Shown piece after piece: positions 27,005-36,438 of a stretch of DNA of 64,000 nucleotides. Below the pieces are notes generated by a model. That model was not told the DNA's origin, made no database searches, and worked only from the letters and a program-made list of their open reading frames with translations. Position 1 is the first letter of the stretch; the number at the start of each line of letters is the position of its first letter. Position numbers and translations under genes: made by a program. This stretch comes from UBA3210 sp963610315 (GTDB lineage: Bacteria; Bacillota_I; Bacilli_A; RFN20; CAG-449), in the NCBI GenBank assembly GCA_963610315.1, contig CAVDMV010000006.1:7843-71842 (forward strand), read 5' to 3'.

Positions 27005-28300
27005 TTAATCACTATTAATATTATTTAAAACAAAGTTGATAAAACCAGTTGTTATAAATTCTCGTACTTCTAGAGATGGCATATTTGAATTATTAATAGA
27101 GATTGAATCACCTTTCATTAAATTATGAACTTGTTCTGTTGGTAAATAATTCTCGCAATTAACAATAATTGCATTTTCTTTCTTTAAATTAAATTCATAA
27201 TATACTTCATGTTCAAATCGTTCAATTTTTGAATCGCTATCGATATGATTTTCTTCATCAAGAATGACACTATTAACAAACATTTGATATCTAAAACTCT
27301 TATTCTCATCAATCAAAGAATAATACGCAGATACAGAATTTGAAATACTATTTTCGGTATAATTTATATAAGACTTTGTAATATTCATCGCATCTATATC
27401 AGCGATAATATCTTCAATTCCACATTTACTATCGGAATTTTCTAAAATATCTTTTGAAAAATCTATTGTTTCTATAATATCCTCATTTTCAATTTCTTTA
27501 TATTTAAGATATTCACAAGCTTGTTCTAAATCACCATTCCACGAAGCTATATCTCGTTGTAAATTATTTCTTCCAATAGTTAAACTATTACCTGTATCAT
27601 CATATATTGCATCAATTGAGGCAAACATATGAATCAAATCAATATTGTTTCCATTATTATCAATTAAGTGTAGATTTGTCTTAATTCTTTTGTATTTTGT
27701 TAACATATCTAAATGAGACTTTGAATTGTACTTACTATAATTTATAAAAGAGCCAAAATAATCGCAAAATCTAAGTCCGTGACTGTAATCATTATCAATT
27801 TTTTGAATAAAATCAAAAGATATTGTCCCAGAAATTGCATCCCATTTACCATAATATGAATCCCCATCTTAATCCAAATTGATCGATCTAATATATCCTA
27901 AAACAATATTTTTATAATGAATGGAATCGTATTTAATAGCTTCTGATTCCAATTGTCTTAACATAAATATTAAAGAATCAATATCATTTGAAATTTGTCT
28001 AACAGAAACAACTTTTTCTACATATTCATTTGCGACATAATAATACTTTTTTTGAGGTATGAAAAAAACTGTTTTTGTTTCTTCAAAAACCACTCTATTA
28101 GTACTTTTAATAAAATCCACCATTGACTCATCAATATATACCTTTGTTTCTTTATTTACAGGTGTTGTAACTCCATAATTGTACATATAAGAGAATTTAT
28201 TTGTTGGTTTCGAATCAATTTGTGCATATGTAACACAAAAATTATTATTGCAAAGAATATTAGTAACAATAAAAGAAAAAATTAAAAAAATCTTTTTCAT
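27005..28300 (-). pseudogene. Secreted protein gene interrupted by an in-frame TAA
   Basis: The frame opens at 28300 with a signal peptide (MKKIFLIFSFIVTNILC) and runs 143 codons to SINLD, then TAA at 27869-27871, then continues in the same frame (DGDSYYGKWDAISGTISF...) for 287 codons to the stop at 27005. The part after the stop reads smoothly into LRFCDYFGSFI, IDLIHMFASIDAIYDDTG and DIASWNGDLEQ, which look like one conserved domain. So this is most likely one gene of about 431 codons split by a nonsense mutation (or a sequencing error). An internal ATG at 27706 could express a 233-residue C-terminal fragment but has no good ribosome binding site. Function unknown. Confidence 0.75.
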
Positions 28301-28403
28301 ATAATAATTCCCCTGAAAATAATATAAAAAATAATTTAAATCAAAATATATAAATTTATATTATCTTATCAACTTTTATATTACAAGAATTATTCTATAT
28401 TTT

Positions 28404-29672
28404 TTATTTCCTCTTTTTTATTTCATCCCAATATCCTTTTGTTTGTTGTTCTAATTTATTATCTCCATATTCATAATAAGTTTTTGTTTTAATATCCGTT
28501 GGTAAATACTGTTGATAAACATAATGGAAAGGATAATCGTGAGGATAAACATAAGTTGTCCCATGTCCTAAAGCTTTACTACCTTCATAATGTGCATCTT
28601 TTAAGTGCATAGGTATATCGTTACCTAAGCCATTTTTTACGTCTTCTAACGCTTTATCAATCGCATTAATCGCTGAATTTGATTTAGGACAAGTAGATAA
28701 GAAAATAACAGCTTCAGCAAGAGGAATACGTGCTTCTGGAAGACCTAATTGAAAAGCTGAATCAACGAGCGATTTAACAATTACGCTCGCTTGAGGATAA
28801 GCTAAACCAATATCTTCACTTGCGATCACCAAAAGTCTCCTACAAGGCGAAATTAAATCATTAGCCTCAAGTAATTTAGCTAAATAAAATATTCCTGCAT
28901 CAGGATCACTACCTCTAATTGATTTTTGAAAGCACGATAATAAATCATAATGAGCATCACCATCACGGTCATATTTAGAACCTTGGAAAGAAGAAATAGA
29001 ATTAACTAATCCCAAAGTTAATTTATAAGTATTATTATAATGAGGACAGATAGAAAAGAGGAGTTCAACCATGTTCATCGCTTTTCTTGCGTCTCCTCCT
29101 GATAATCTTGCAATATGTTTTTCTAAACCAGTTTCAATATCTAATTCACAATGTAATTCTTCTTTTACAAGATTTAACGCTCTTTTTACTGCTGGAATTA
29201 AATCGTAATAAGAAATAGGTTTAAATTCAAAAACACTGCTTCGCGATAATAAAGCATTATAAACATAAAAATAAGGATTCTCAGTAGTTGAAGCAATTAA
29301 TGTAATATCCCCATTTTCAATATATTCAAGTACTAATTGTTGTTGCTTCTTAGAGAAATATTGAATTTCATCTAAATATAATAAAATGCCATTTTGAGCG
29401 TCCAATGTACCTATTTGATTAATGACATCTTTAATATCTTGACTACCAGCATTAGTTGCATTTACCTTATATAAAGCTTTATTAGTCATTGACGCAATTA
29501 TATTCGCGATTGTTGTTTTACCTGTTCCACTTGGTCCATAAAAGATCATATTAGGAATGTTTTTTGATTCAATGATTTTTCTTAAAGGAGCATTTTCTCC
29601 TATTAAATGTTTTTGTCCAACTACTTCATCTAATGTGGTAGGACGAATTTTATCCGCGAGAGGTCTAGCCAT
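28404..29672 (-). CDS. rarA: Replication-associated recombination protein RarA (MgsA)
   Basis: 422 residues, AAA+ ATPase of the clamp-loader/RarA family, acting at stalled replication forks. Walker A GPSGTGKTT, Walker B LYLDEIQ, sensor 1 ASTTENP, arginine finger region LLSRSSVF, and the C-terminal tetramerisation part with ASEDIGLAYPQA and HLKDAHYEGSKALGHG. I chose the ATG at 29672, with GGTGA five bases upstream; a GTG three codons earlier is part of that site. Confidence 0.95.
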   Translation of the reverse strand: MARPLADKIRPTTLDEVVGQKHLIGENAPLRKIIESKNIPNMIFYGPSGTGKTTIANIIASMTNKALYKVNATNAGSQDIKDVINQIGTLDAQNGILLYLDEIQYFSKKQQQLVLEYIENGDITLIASTTENPYFYVYNALLSRSSVFEFKPISYYDLIPAVKRALNLVKEELHCELDIETGLEKHIARLSGGDARKAMNMVELLFSICPHYNNTYKLTLGLVNSISSFQGSKYDRDGDAHYDLLSCFQKSIRGSDPDAGIFYLAKLLEANDLISPCRRLLVIASEDIGLAYPQASVIVKSLVDSAFQLGLPEARIPLAEAVIFLSTCPKSNSAINAIDKALEDVKNGLGNDIPMHLKDAHYEGSKALGHGTTYVYPHDYPFHYVYQQYLPTDIKTKTYYEYGDNKLEQQTKGYWDEIKKRK

Positions 29673-29720
29673 ATTTATCACCGAAAATATTTTAACACAT
29701 TTCTTTTTAACATTAAAAAA

Positions 29721-29764
29721 AAATCTTCCGTGCTTGTAATTGGGGATCTAAGCACGAAAGATTT
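29721..29764 (-). terminator. Terminator of the 31-aa membrane-protein transcript
   Basis: Fifteen-base arms (AAATCTTCCGTGCTT and AAGCACGAAAGATTT) with one mismatch; the minus strand continues into a long T run. It lies about 65 bp downstream of the small gene. Confidence 0.75.
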
Positions 29765-29828
29765 TCTTGAGAGTAGTTATGAAATACTATCTTCTTATTT
29801 ATTATGAAAGAAGATACAGGTAATAAAT

Positions 29829-29924
29829 TTATTGGCCTTTAATAATTTTAAAAAGGCGTGATTTAATATAAGTTGAAATACCGAGTATTGTCATAACAGT
29901 AGTAAGAATAATAAGTTCCATCAT
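29829..29924 (-). CDS. 31-residue single-pass membrane protein
   Basis: Too short for usual gene callers but well supported: AGGAGGT six bases before ATG, a consensus promoter, two operator dyads and a strong terminator. The protein begins MMELIILTTVMTILGISTY, one hydrophobic helix, and ends KSRLFKIIKGQ, a basic tail. Size and layout resemble type I toxin peptides and other small stress membrane proteins, but there is no sequence match I can name. The ~110-nt 3' untranslated part contains an 8-bp hairpin (ATCTTCTT/AAGAAGAT, about 29791-29817). I could not find a convincing antisense promoter. Confidence 0.7.
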   Translation of the reverse strand: MMELIILTTVMTILGISTYIKSRLFKIIKGQ

Positions 29925-29937
29925 ATTGTTACCTCCT

Positions 29938-29957
29938 TAGTTAGTCATTTCTAACTT
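29938..29957. promoter_or_regulatory. Operator dyad A of the 31-aa gene
   Basis: TAGTTAG-N6-CTAACTT, six of seven arm positions paired, overlapping the 5' leader next to the ribosome binding site. It is the same dyad as the one 33 bp upstream in the transcript direction. Confidence 0.6.
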
Positions 29958-29965
29958 ACAAATAT

Positions 29966-29995
29966 AGTATAAGTTAGATACAACTAACTTGTCAA
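29966..29995 (-). promoter_or_regulatory. Promoter of the 31-aa gene with operator dyad B inside
   Basis: Minus strand TTGACA (29990-29995), 18 bases, TATACT (29966-29971). A perfect dyad AAGTTAG-N6-CTAACTT (29971-29990) fills the spacer, so a bound repressor would block polymerase. Confidence 0.7.
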
Positions 29996-30015
29996 CTAAT
30001 ATTTTGTCTTTTTTA

Positions 30016-30768
30016 TTATTTTTTTATATTTTTAATTAAAGATTTAATTTCTTTCTTTTCATCAACTAAAAAAGAAAGATAAGTTTCTTCACTATCAATA
30101 TTCTTTAATTTAAATTTATCTTCATCTAATATAATGACAATAACATTGTTATTATGATAAATAAGGATATAAGGTTCACTCTTTTTTAAAATGATGTTTT
30201 CACTAATATAAGTTGAAGAATATATATCATATCCTTTTTCTTTTCTGAGTAAAGGTAAATTGTTTTTTCTTAAGACAATATTTGTCGAATTAACAATTAA
30301 TTCTTTATCGGTAACATCATTAAAAAGATAAATAATAACGTTCTTTTTGCCGTTACCTAGATCTAAAGTTCCTCCTAAACGAGAAAATGTTACTGAAGAA
30401 ATATTACCTTTAATAATAGAAGTTAATGATAGCTTAGAAACTTTAATATTTAATAAATTCTTAAAATCTAATTTTTCTTTATGTTTCATTCTTAATGAAT
30501 AACTAATCTCATCATCTAAAGATAAAAATAATTTATTTATTCTTTTATAGTTTAGTTCATAAAAGAAATTAATTAGATAAATAACTCCTAAAGAAATAAT
30601 AAATAATCCTAAACAGATCAAAGAATTTAAATTATTTATTCCTCCATGAGTTCTAATTGAAGTTATTAACATAAATAGTATTAACATACTAACAATAATA
30701 CCGATAATAAAAATGATATTAACAATATTAATTTTTATTTTTAAATTTTTAAATTTCTTGTTATCCAT
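30016..30768 (-). CDS. Two-helix membrane protein of unknown function
   Basis: 250 residues from MDNKKF, with AGGTGA upstream. Two membrane segments (about residues 12-36 and 48-70) followed by a cytoplasmic domain of about 170 residues rich in beta-strand-like Ile/Leu/Asn stretches (IISSVTFSRLGG region, VIIYLFND, ILIYHNNNVIVIIL). Resembles small bacterial membrane proteins with a PH-like tail in size only. Single-gene transcript between gap and the 31-aa gene. Confidence 0.6.
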   Translation of the reverse strand: MDNKKFKNLKIKINIVNIIFIIGIIVSMLILFMLITSIRTHGGINNLNSLICLGLFIISLGVIYLINFFYELNYKRINKLFLSLDDEISYSLRMKHKEKLDFKNLLNIKVSKLSLTSIIKGNISSVTFSRLGGTLDLGNGKKNVIIYLFNDVTDKELIVNSTNIVLRKNNLPLLRKEKGYDIYSSTYISENIILKKSEPYILIYHNNNVIVIILDEDKFKLKNIDSEETYLSFLVDEKKEIKSLIKNIKK

Positions 30769-30818
30769 AAGTTTCACCTAATTAATTTTAATAAAAGAAA
30801 TGATTATATACAACAAAA

Positions 30819-30838
30819 AGTCCTCCCGAAGGAGGACT
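30819..30838 (-). terminator. gap terminator
   Basis: AGTCCTCC-CGAA-GGAGGACT tetraloop hairpin, T5 on the minus strand. Confidence 0.9.
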
Positions 30839-30861
30839 AATAAGGTTGAATTTAAATTAAA

Positions 30862-31932
30862 TTAGCACTTTTCTGCGAAGTATTTAATTGTTCTGACCAT
30901 TTGTGATGTATATGAATTTTCGTTATCATACCATGAAACAACTTGGACTTGGAATAAACCGTCGCCGATTTTTGAAACCATTGTTTGAGTTGCATCGAAT
31001 AATGAACCGAATCTCATACCAATAACGTCACTTGAAACGATTTGGTCTTCGTTATAACCGAATGATGCTGATTGAGCAGCTTTCATTGCAGCATTGATGC
31101 CTTCTTTTGTTACATCTGTGCCTTTAACAACTGCAGTTAAGATTGTTGTTGAACCGGTAGGAACTGGAACTCTTTGAGCGGAGCCAATTAATTTACCATT
31201 TAATTCTGGAATAACTAAACCGATAGCTTTGGCAGCACCTGTTGAGTTAGGAACAATATTAGCTGCACCAGCTCTTGCTCTTCTTAAATCGCCTTTTCTG
31301 TGTGGGCCATCAAGAATCATTTGGTCACCTGTATAAGCGTGGATTGTGCTCATAATACCTGATTGGATTGGAGCGTAATCATTTAATGCTTTAGCCATTG
31401 GAGCTAAGCAGTTTGTTGTACATGAAGCTGCAGAGATAACTTGGTCATCTTTTGTTAATGTGTGTTCGTTAACACCGAAGACAATTGTCTTTAAATCAGA
31501 ACCTGCTGGAGCTGAAATAACAACTTTTTTAGCACCTGCAACAATGTGTGCCATTGATTTTTCTTTTGAGCAGTAGAAACCAGTACATTCTAATACTACA
31601 TCAACACCGATTTTACCCCATGGTAAGTCTTGTGCTTTTGGCATTGCATAGATTGTAATTTCTTTTCCATCAACTGTGATAGAACCTGGAGTAACAACTG
31701 TTTTACCATCTTCAGCATAAACTGGTTCTTTAGATGAAACTGTGTGTTTGTTTTCTCCGATATGACCTGCATAACCACCTTGTGCTGTATCATATTTTAA
31801 TAAGTTAGCTAACATACTTGGTGAAGTTAAATCGTTAATAGCTACGACTTCGTAACCTTCTGCACCAAACATTTGTCTGAATGCTAAACGACCAATACGG
31901 CCAAATCCGTTAATTGCGACTTTTACTGACAT
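30862..31932 (-). CDS. gap: Glyceraldehyde-3-phosphate dehydrogenase
   Basis: 356 residues, about 20 longer than usual. Catalyses NAD-dependent oxidation of glyceraldehyde-3-phosphate in glycolysis. NAD motif INGFGRIGR, catalytic Cys in SAASCTTNC, TIHAYTGDQ, and SWYDNENSYTSQMV. The extra length comes from an insert around residues 55-85 (GHIGENKHTVSSKEPVYAEDG). GGAGG before the ATG; single transcript. Codons look like those of a highly expressed gene. Confidence 0.96.
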   Translation of the reverse strand: MSVKVAINGFGRIGRLAFRQMFGAEGYEVVAINDLTSPSMLANLLKYDTAQGGYAGHIGENKHTVSSKEPVYAEDGKTVVTPGSITVDGKEITIYAMPKAQDLPWGKIGVDVVLECTGFYCSKEKSMAHIVAGAKKVVISAPAGSDLKTIVFGVNEHTLTKDDQVISAASCTTNCLAPMAKALNDYAPIQSGIMSTIHAYTGDQMILDGPHRKGDLRRARAGAANIVPNSTGAAKAIGLVIPELNGKLIGSAQRVPVPTGSTTILTAVVKGTDVTKEGINAAMKAAQSASFGYNEDQIVSSDVIGMRFGSLFDATQTMVSKIGDGLFQVQVVSWYDNENSYTSQMVRTIKYFAEKC

Positions 31933-32034
31933 AAATTAACAACCTCCTATAATTTATTGTTTTGTTTTGTCAACATAATCATTTTACTACATCTTAAATG
32001 TAATTAGTAATATTTTATTGATATTTTTTAATTT

Positions 32035-33930
32035 TTATTTATTAGTTGATTTAATCATTAATTCACACATCTTGTTTGAGAAGCCTACTGGGTCTTGAAG
32101 TGGCATACCTTCAATAAGCATTGCTTGATCTAATAATAAATCTGCATAGTTAGATAATTCATCTTTATTAGTTTCATATAATGATTTTAATGAATTAAAG
32201 ATTGGGTGATGAGGATTAATTTCAAGAATCTTTTCCGCTTTTACTTCTCCATTACCTTTATTTTGAGCGAGAACTTTTTCCATCTCAAATGATAAACCTT
32301 CGCCGGAAACTAAGCATACTGGTGAATCGACTAAACGTTTAGATACGATAACATCTTTTACTTTACCATTTAATGAATCTTTTAATGCAGTGATGAAGTC
32401 TTTATTATCTTCAACAACTTTTTCAATATCTTTCTTTTCATCTTCGCTTAATAAATCGACATTTTCACTAGAAATATTCGCGAATTCTTTATCTTGATAT
32501 TTACCTAAGATTTGAATTGTAAATTCATCAATATCTTCATCAAGAAGTAAGACATCGTATCCTTTTTGTTTTAATTTTTCCATTTGAGGAATGTCTTTCT
32601 TACTTGAAGAAATATAATAGATCTTAGTTTGACCTTCTTTCATTAATGAAACATAATCTTTTAATGAGATGTGATCATCTCCTCCAGCATGTTTATAAAC
32701 AAGTAAATCTTGTAATAATTCATTTTTAGAACCATATGATTCATAGATACCATATTTAATAAAAGTACCGTAATTATTCCAGAATTTTAAATAACGCTCA
32801 ATATCACTATCTTTGATAGAACTTAATTCTTTAATAATCTTATTTTCAATATTAGAAGATATCTTCTTTAAAATCGCATTTTGTTGAAGAATTTCTCGAG
32901 AGATATTCAAGCTTAAATCGCTTGAATCAACTAAGCCTTTAACAAATCTAAGATAATCAGGAACTAAGTCTTTACATTTATCCATGATGAAGACACCTTT
33001 AGTATATAAAGATAAGCCTTTTTCATAATCTCTTGCATATAGGTTATAAGGAACTTCTCCAGGAATGAATAATAATGCATCGTAAGAAATATTGCCTTCA
33101 ACTTTAACATTAATTGAAGTGAATGGATCACTGAAATCATTAAATTTTTCTTTATAGAAATTATTTAATTCTTCGCTAGTAACATCTTTCTTAGGTTTCT
33201 TCCATAATGGAACCATTGAATTTAATGTTGTTAAAGTAGTTTCTTCTTTAGGATTTTCCCCTTTTTCATCATATGTAGTTTTAGTAATATACATTTGAAT
33301 TGGATATCTAACATAATCAGAATATTTTTTAACTAATGTTTCAATACGATATGGTTTTAAGAATTCATCGTAATTTTCTTCTTCTTTATTTTCTCTTAAA
33401 TAAAGAGTTATAGAAGTACCACATTCAGTTCTATCACATTCTTCTATTGTATATTCATCTTCACCTGTTGAAGTAAAGACATAACCTTTTTCTGAATATG
33501 GTGATTTAGTTTCTACTACTACTTTACTCGCGACCATGAACGCGGAATAAAAACCAACACCAAATTGACCGATGATATCAACTTCTGAAGCATTACCATC
33601 TTCTTTTTCTTTCATCTTCTTAATAAATTCTGAACTACCAGAACTTGCAATAGTTCCTAAATTAGAATTTAATTCATCATGAGTCATACCAATACCATTA
33701 TCGGATATCGTAATAGTTCTAGCCTTTTCATCAGTTTGTAAGAAAATGCGATAATCATTTCTCTTTTCTAATTTATCATCAGTTAAAGATAAATAATGAT
33801 ATTTATCTAAAGCATCTGATGCATTAGAAATTAACTCTCTTAAGAATATTTCTTTATTTGTATAAATAGAATTGATCATTAAATCTAATAATCTTTTTGA
33901 TTCAGTTTTAAATTTATTTACTTCTGCCAT
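32035..33930 (-). CDS. htpG: Chaperone HtpG (Hsp90)
   Basis: 631 residues, full length. GHKL ATP-binding domain 1-220 (ISNASDALDKYHYLSL, DNGIGMTHDEL, GQFGVGFYSAFMV), middle domain with LYARDYEKGLSLYTKGVFI and NISREILQQN, C-terminal dimerisation domain. GGAGG before ATG. The promoter is flanked by two CIRCE elements, so it is under HrcA heat-shock control, unlike B. subtilis htpG. Confidence 0.97.
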   Translation of the reverse strand: MAEVNKFKTESKRLLDLMINSIYTNKEIFLRELISNASDALDKYHYLSLTDDKLEKRNDYRIFLQTDEKARTITISDNGIGMTHDELNSNLGTIASSGSSEFIKKMKEKEDGNASEVDIIGQFGVGFYSAFMVASKVVVETKSPYSEKGYVFTSTGEDEYTIEECDRTECGTSITLYLRENKEEENYDEFLKPYRIETLVKKYSDYVRYPIQMYITKTTYDEKGENPKEETTLTTLNSMVPLWKKPKKDVTSEELNNFYKEKFNDFSDPFTSINVKVEGNISYDALLFIPGEVPYNLYARDYEKGLSLYTKGVFIMDKCKDLVPDYLRFVKGLVDSSDLSLNISREILQQNAILKKISSNIENKIIKELSSIKDSDIERYLKFWNNYGTFIKYGIYESYGSKNELLQDLLVYKHAGGDDHISLKDYVSLMKEGQTKIYYISSSKKDIPQMEKLKQKGYDVLLLDEDIDEFTIQILGKYQDKEFANISSENVDLLSEDEKKDIEKVVEDNKDFITALKDSLNGKVKDVIVSKRLVDSPVCLVSGEGLSFEMEKVLAQNKGNGEVKAEKILEINPHHPIFNSLKSLYETNKDELSNYADLLLDQAMLIEGMPLQDPVGFSNKMCELMIKSTNK

Positions 33931-33942
33931 TTTTATAGCCTC

Positions 33943-33969
33943 CTAGCACTCAAATAACCTAAGTGCTAA
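33943..33969. promoter_or_regulatory. CIRCE element 1 (HrcA operator)
   Basis: CTAGCACTC, nine bases, AAGTGCTAA: one mismatch in each arm from TTAGCACTC-N9-GAGTGCTAA. It lies between the -10 and the htpG ribosome binding site. Confidence 0.85.
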
Positions 33970-33974
33970 GTACT

Positions 33975-34002
33975 ATTATATTAATGTTTTTAGCAATGTC
34001 AA
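33975..34002 (-). promoter_or_regulatory. htpG promoter
   Basis: Minus strand TTGACA (33997-34002), 16 bases, TATAAT (33975-33980). Both hexamers are consensus. Confidence 0.85.
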
Positions 34003-34016
34003 GTGGTGAGTGCTAG
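33990..34016. promoter_or_regulatory. CIRCE element 2 (degenerate)
   Basis: TTAGCAATG, nine bases, GAGTGCTAG. One arm is near-perfect, the other has two mismatches. It overlaps the htpG -35. Confidence 0.65.
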
Positions 34017-34039
34017 TTTTTAATAATTTTAAAAAGAAA

Positions 34040-34076
34040 AAGACCCTTAATACCTTAATCGATATTAAGCGGTCTT
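34040..34076 (-). terminator. Terminator of the amino-acid ABC operon
   Basis: Stacked arms AAGACC/GGTCTT and CTTAATA/TATTAAG with one bulged base; the minus strand continues into T-rich sequence. Confidence 0.7.
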
Positions 34077-34079
34077 ATA

Positions 34080-34814
34080 TTAAATATGGAAAGCTTCACA
34101 AGTTTCTAAGAATTCTTTTAGTCTTAGGCTTTTTGGTGCATTGAAGATTTCGTCAGGAGTTCCACTTTCAACAATCTTTTTATCATCGACAAAGATTACT
34201 TTGCTCGATACTTGTTTAGCGAAACCTAATTCGTGAGTAACTACGCAGATGGTCATACCAGATTCTGCGAGTTCTTTAATAACGTCGAGAACTTCTTTCA
34301 CCATTTCAGGATCTAAGGCTGAAGTGGGTTCATCAAAAAGCATAATTTCTGGTTCAAGAATTAAAGCTCTCACAATCGCGATACGTTGTTTTTGTCCTCC
34401 GGATAAAGTTCCTGGATACGCAGTAGCTTTATCTTCAAGATTAACTCTTTTTAATAATTCCATCGCTTTTTTTGTTGCTTCTTCTTTGTTCATCTTCTTT
34501 AACATCGTAGGTGCGAGAATCATATTATCTAAAACACTTAAATGAGGAAAGAGTTCAAATTGTTGAAATACCATTCCAATTTTGCCTCTCATCTCATTAA
34601 TATTCTTATCAGTGATCAATGTTCCATCGAGAAGAATCTCACCTTTAGTTGGTTTAACTAAATGATTCATACATCTAATTAAAGTAGATTTACCGCTTCC
34701 TGAAGGACCAATAATAGAAATTACTTCACCATTATTAACTGTTAAACTAACATCATCTAAAACAGTTTTACCATCGTCTAAGAAAGTAACAGTAACATTT
34801 TTAACCTCTAACAT
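34080..34814 (-). CDS. Polar amino-acid ABC transporter ATPase
   Basis: 244 residues, GlnQ/HisP family. Walker A GPSGSGKST, Q-loop VFQQFELFPHL, signature LSGGQKQRIA, Walker B IMLFDEPTSALD, H-loop VTHE. It powers the importer made of the permease and binding protein encoded directly upstream; its start overlaps the permease gene by 14 bases. T-box controlled through the shared leader. Confidence 0.93.
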   Translation of the reverse strand: MLEVKNVTVTFLDDGKTVLDDVSLTVNNGEVISIIGPSGSGKSTLIRCMNHLVKPTKGEILLDGTLITDKNINEMRGKIGMVFQQFELFPHLSVLDNMILAPTMLKKMNKEEATKKAMELLKRVNLEDKATAYPGTLSGGQKQRIAIVRALILEPEIMLFDEPTSALDPEMVKEVLDVIKELAESGMTICVVTHELGFAKQVSSKVIFVDDKKIVESGTPDEIFNAPKSLRLKEFLETCEAFHI

Positions 34815-35592
34815 GGCGCATCAACTTCCTTTCTAATAATCCTAATAATTTAGTTAAGATATAAACGATGACAAAATAAGTTACACCCATCACTAAATAA
34901 ACAGTTGTATAATCATATGTTGCAGTCGCTAAAGATTGGAAAGCTTTAGTTAAATCGACAACTGCAACGAAAGAAACAATTGAAGTTTCTTTTACTAAAG
35001 TAATTAATTCATTACCTAAAGAAGGTAAAGCATTTCTTAATGCTTGAGGGAAGATAATTCTTGCCATAACTTGGGAATAAGATAAACCAAGTGATCTACC
35101 CGCTTCCATTTGTCCTTTAGGGATTGAATTAATGCCTCCACGAATAATTTCAGAAACATAAGCTCCTGAGTTAAGGCCAAAAGCAATAATCGCGACAAAT
35201 AAAGAATCAACATGAAGTGGAGCGAGAATAATAAAGTAGATAATTAATAATTGAACTACCATTGGAGTACCTCTAAAGATTGATACATAAGCTTTAAAGA
35301 TATTTTGTAGTACAAGAACAAAGATGTTTTCACTCTTTATATTAAGTATTAAACAAGTGATAAAGCCAACAATAACACCTCCGACAAAGGCGCATATGGT
35401 AATAAGCATTGTCGTACCTAAACCATTAAAGAGATTTTGAATATTTTTAGGATTAGAGAAGTTAGTATGTAACTTATCTCCAAGTCCTTCTTTAAATACT
35501 AAAGCAAGAGTTAATAATATTAAGAAGAAGGTTAATAGCATTACCCATTTAACTAAAGTATTCTTATTTTTAAATAACTTATTAAGCTGCAT
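34801..35592 (-). CDS. Polar amino-acid ABC transporter permease
   Basis: 263 residues. HisMQ/GlnP-type permease with about five membrane helices and the EAA loop (SGAYVSEIIRGGINSIPKGQ, then MEAGRSLGLSYSQ). Probably a homodimer, as only one permease gene is present. Overlaps the binding-protein gene by 11 bases. Confidence 0.93.
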   Translation of the reverse strand: MQLNKLFKNKNTLVKWVMLLTFFLILLTLALVFKEGLGDKLHTNFSNPKNIQNLFNGLGTTMLITICAFVGGVIVGFITCLILNIKSENIFVLVLQNIFKAYVSIFRGTPMVVQLLIIYFIILAPLHVDSLFVAIIAFGLNSGAYVSEIIRGGINSIPKGQMEAGRSLGLSYSQVMARIIFPQALRNALPSLGNELITLVKETSIVSFVAVVDLTKAFQSLATATYDYTTVYLVMGVTYFVIVYILTKLLGLLERKLMRHVRG

Positions 35593-36388
35593 AGTAAGTA
35601 TTAATTATTTCTGCAAGTTTGCCATTAGCTTTAATTTCTTTAATAAATGAATTTAAAGAATCTAATAAAGTTGTATTACCTTTTGCAACTGCAATTGCAT
35701 ATTCTTCTTCTGTTAATACAACGTCTTTAACTACTTGGCAAGTAGGATATTGTTTTACATATAAACTAGCCGGTGCTGAGTCAATAATAACTGCATCGAT
35801 ATTTCCATCTGCGAGGTCTTTAGTTGCAAGTAGGCCATCTTTATAACCTTTACAAGTTGCGTTCTTAATGCCTGCAAAGTCCATACCATCATCACCGTTA
35901 ATATAAGATTCACCAGTTGTACCGATTTGACAACCAATCGTTTTTCCTTCTAAAGCAGTAATTAATTGATCTTTTGAATAATTAACTAATACTGAATCAG
36001 ATTTAACAATAACAACTTGGCTAGCTTCATAATATGTATCAGAGAAATCAACAACTTTCGCTCTTGCTTCAGTCTTTGTCATACCTGCGATACCTAAGTC
36101 TGCTTTATAAGTTTGTACTGAAGGAATAATTGCGTCAAAATCAATATCACTAACTGTGAGTTTTGCTCCTAATGAATCAGCATATGCTTGCGCAAAAGCA
36201 ATATCAATACCTTTGAATTCACCATTTTCTAAATATTCAAATGGTTGGAAAGTTGCATTAGTCGCGACAATTAATTCTTTGCTAGATTTAATGTCATCTA
36301 ATGTTTTCATGCTTGCTCCACATGAAGATAAGCCTGCTCCTAAAAATGAAATAAGACCTAATGTTAAAATTTGTTTTGTAAGTTTCAT
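35582..36388 (-). CDS. Amino-acid ABC transporter substrate-binding lipoprotein
   Basis: 268 residues, family 3 solute-binding protein. Signal peptide with lipobox LSSCG (Cys at about 23), then the two-lobe domain: LIVATNATFQPFEY, GIDIAFAQAYADSLG, DLGIAGMTKTEARAKVVDFSD, and IGCQIGTTGE. The Arg in the EARAKVVDFS segment is the typical carboxylate clamp for polar amino acids. First gene of the operon after the T-box leader. Substrate is not readable from sequence alone. Confidence 0.93.
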   Translation of the reverse strand: MKLTKQILTLGLISFLGAGLSSCGASMKTLDDIKSSKELIVATNATFQPFEYLENGEFKGIDIAFAQAYADSLGAKLTVSDIDFDAIIPSVQTYKADLGIAGMTKTEARAKVVDFSDTYYEASQVVIVKSDSVLVNYSKDQLITALEGKTIGCQIGTTGESYINGDDGMDFAGIKNATCKGYKDGLLATKDLADGNIDAVIIDSAPASLYVKQYPTCQVVKDVVLTEEEYAIAVAKGNTTLLDSLNSFIKEIKANGKLAEIINTYYAA

Positions 36389-36438
36389 AATATATACCTC
36401 CTAAATTGAATAGAAACTTTCAAGTTAAGAGTGTTTTT

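Noticed and set aside
27005..27706. Independent 233-residue gene
   Set aside because: No ribosome binding site and the reading frame continues upstream for 54 codons to an in-frame stop shared with the preceding gene.
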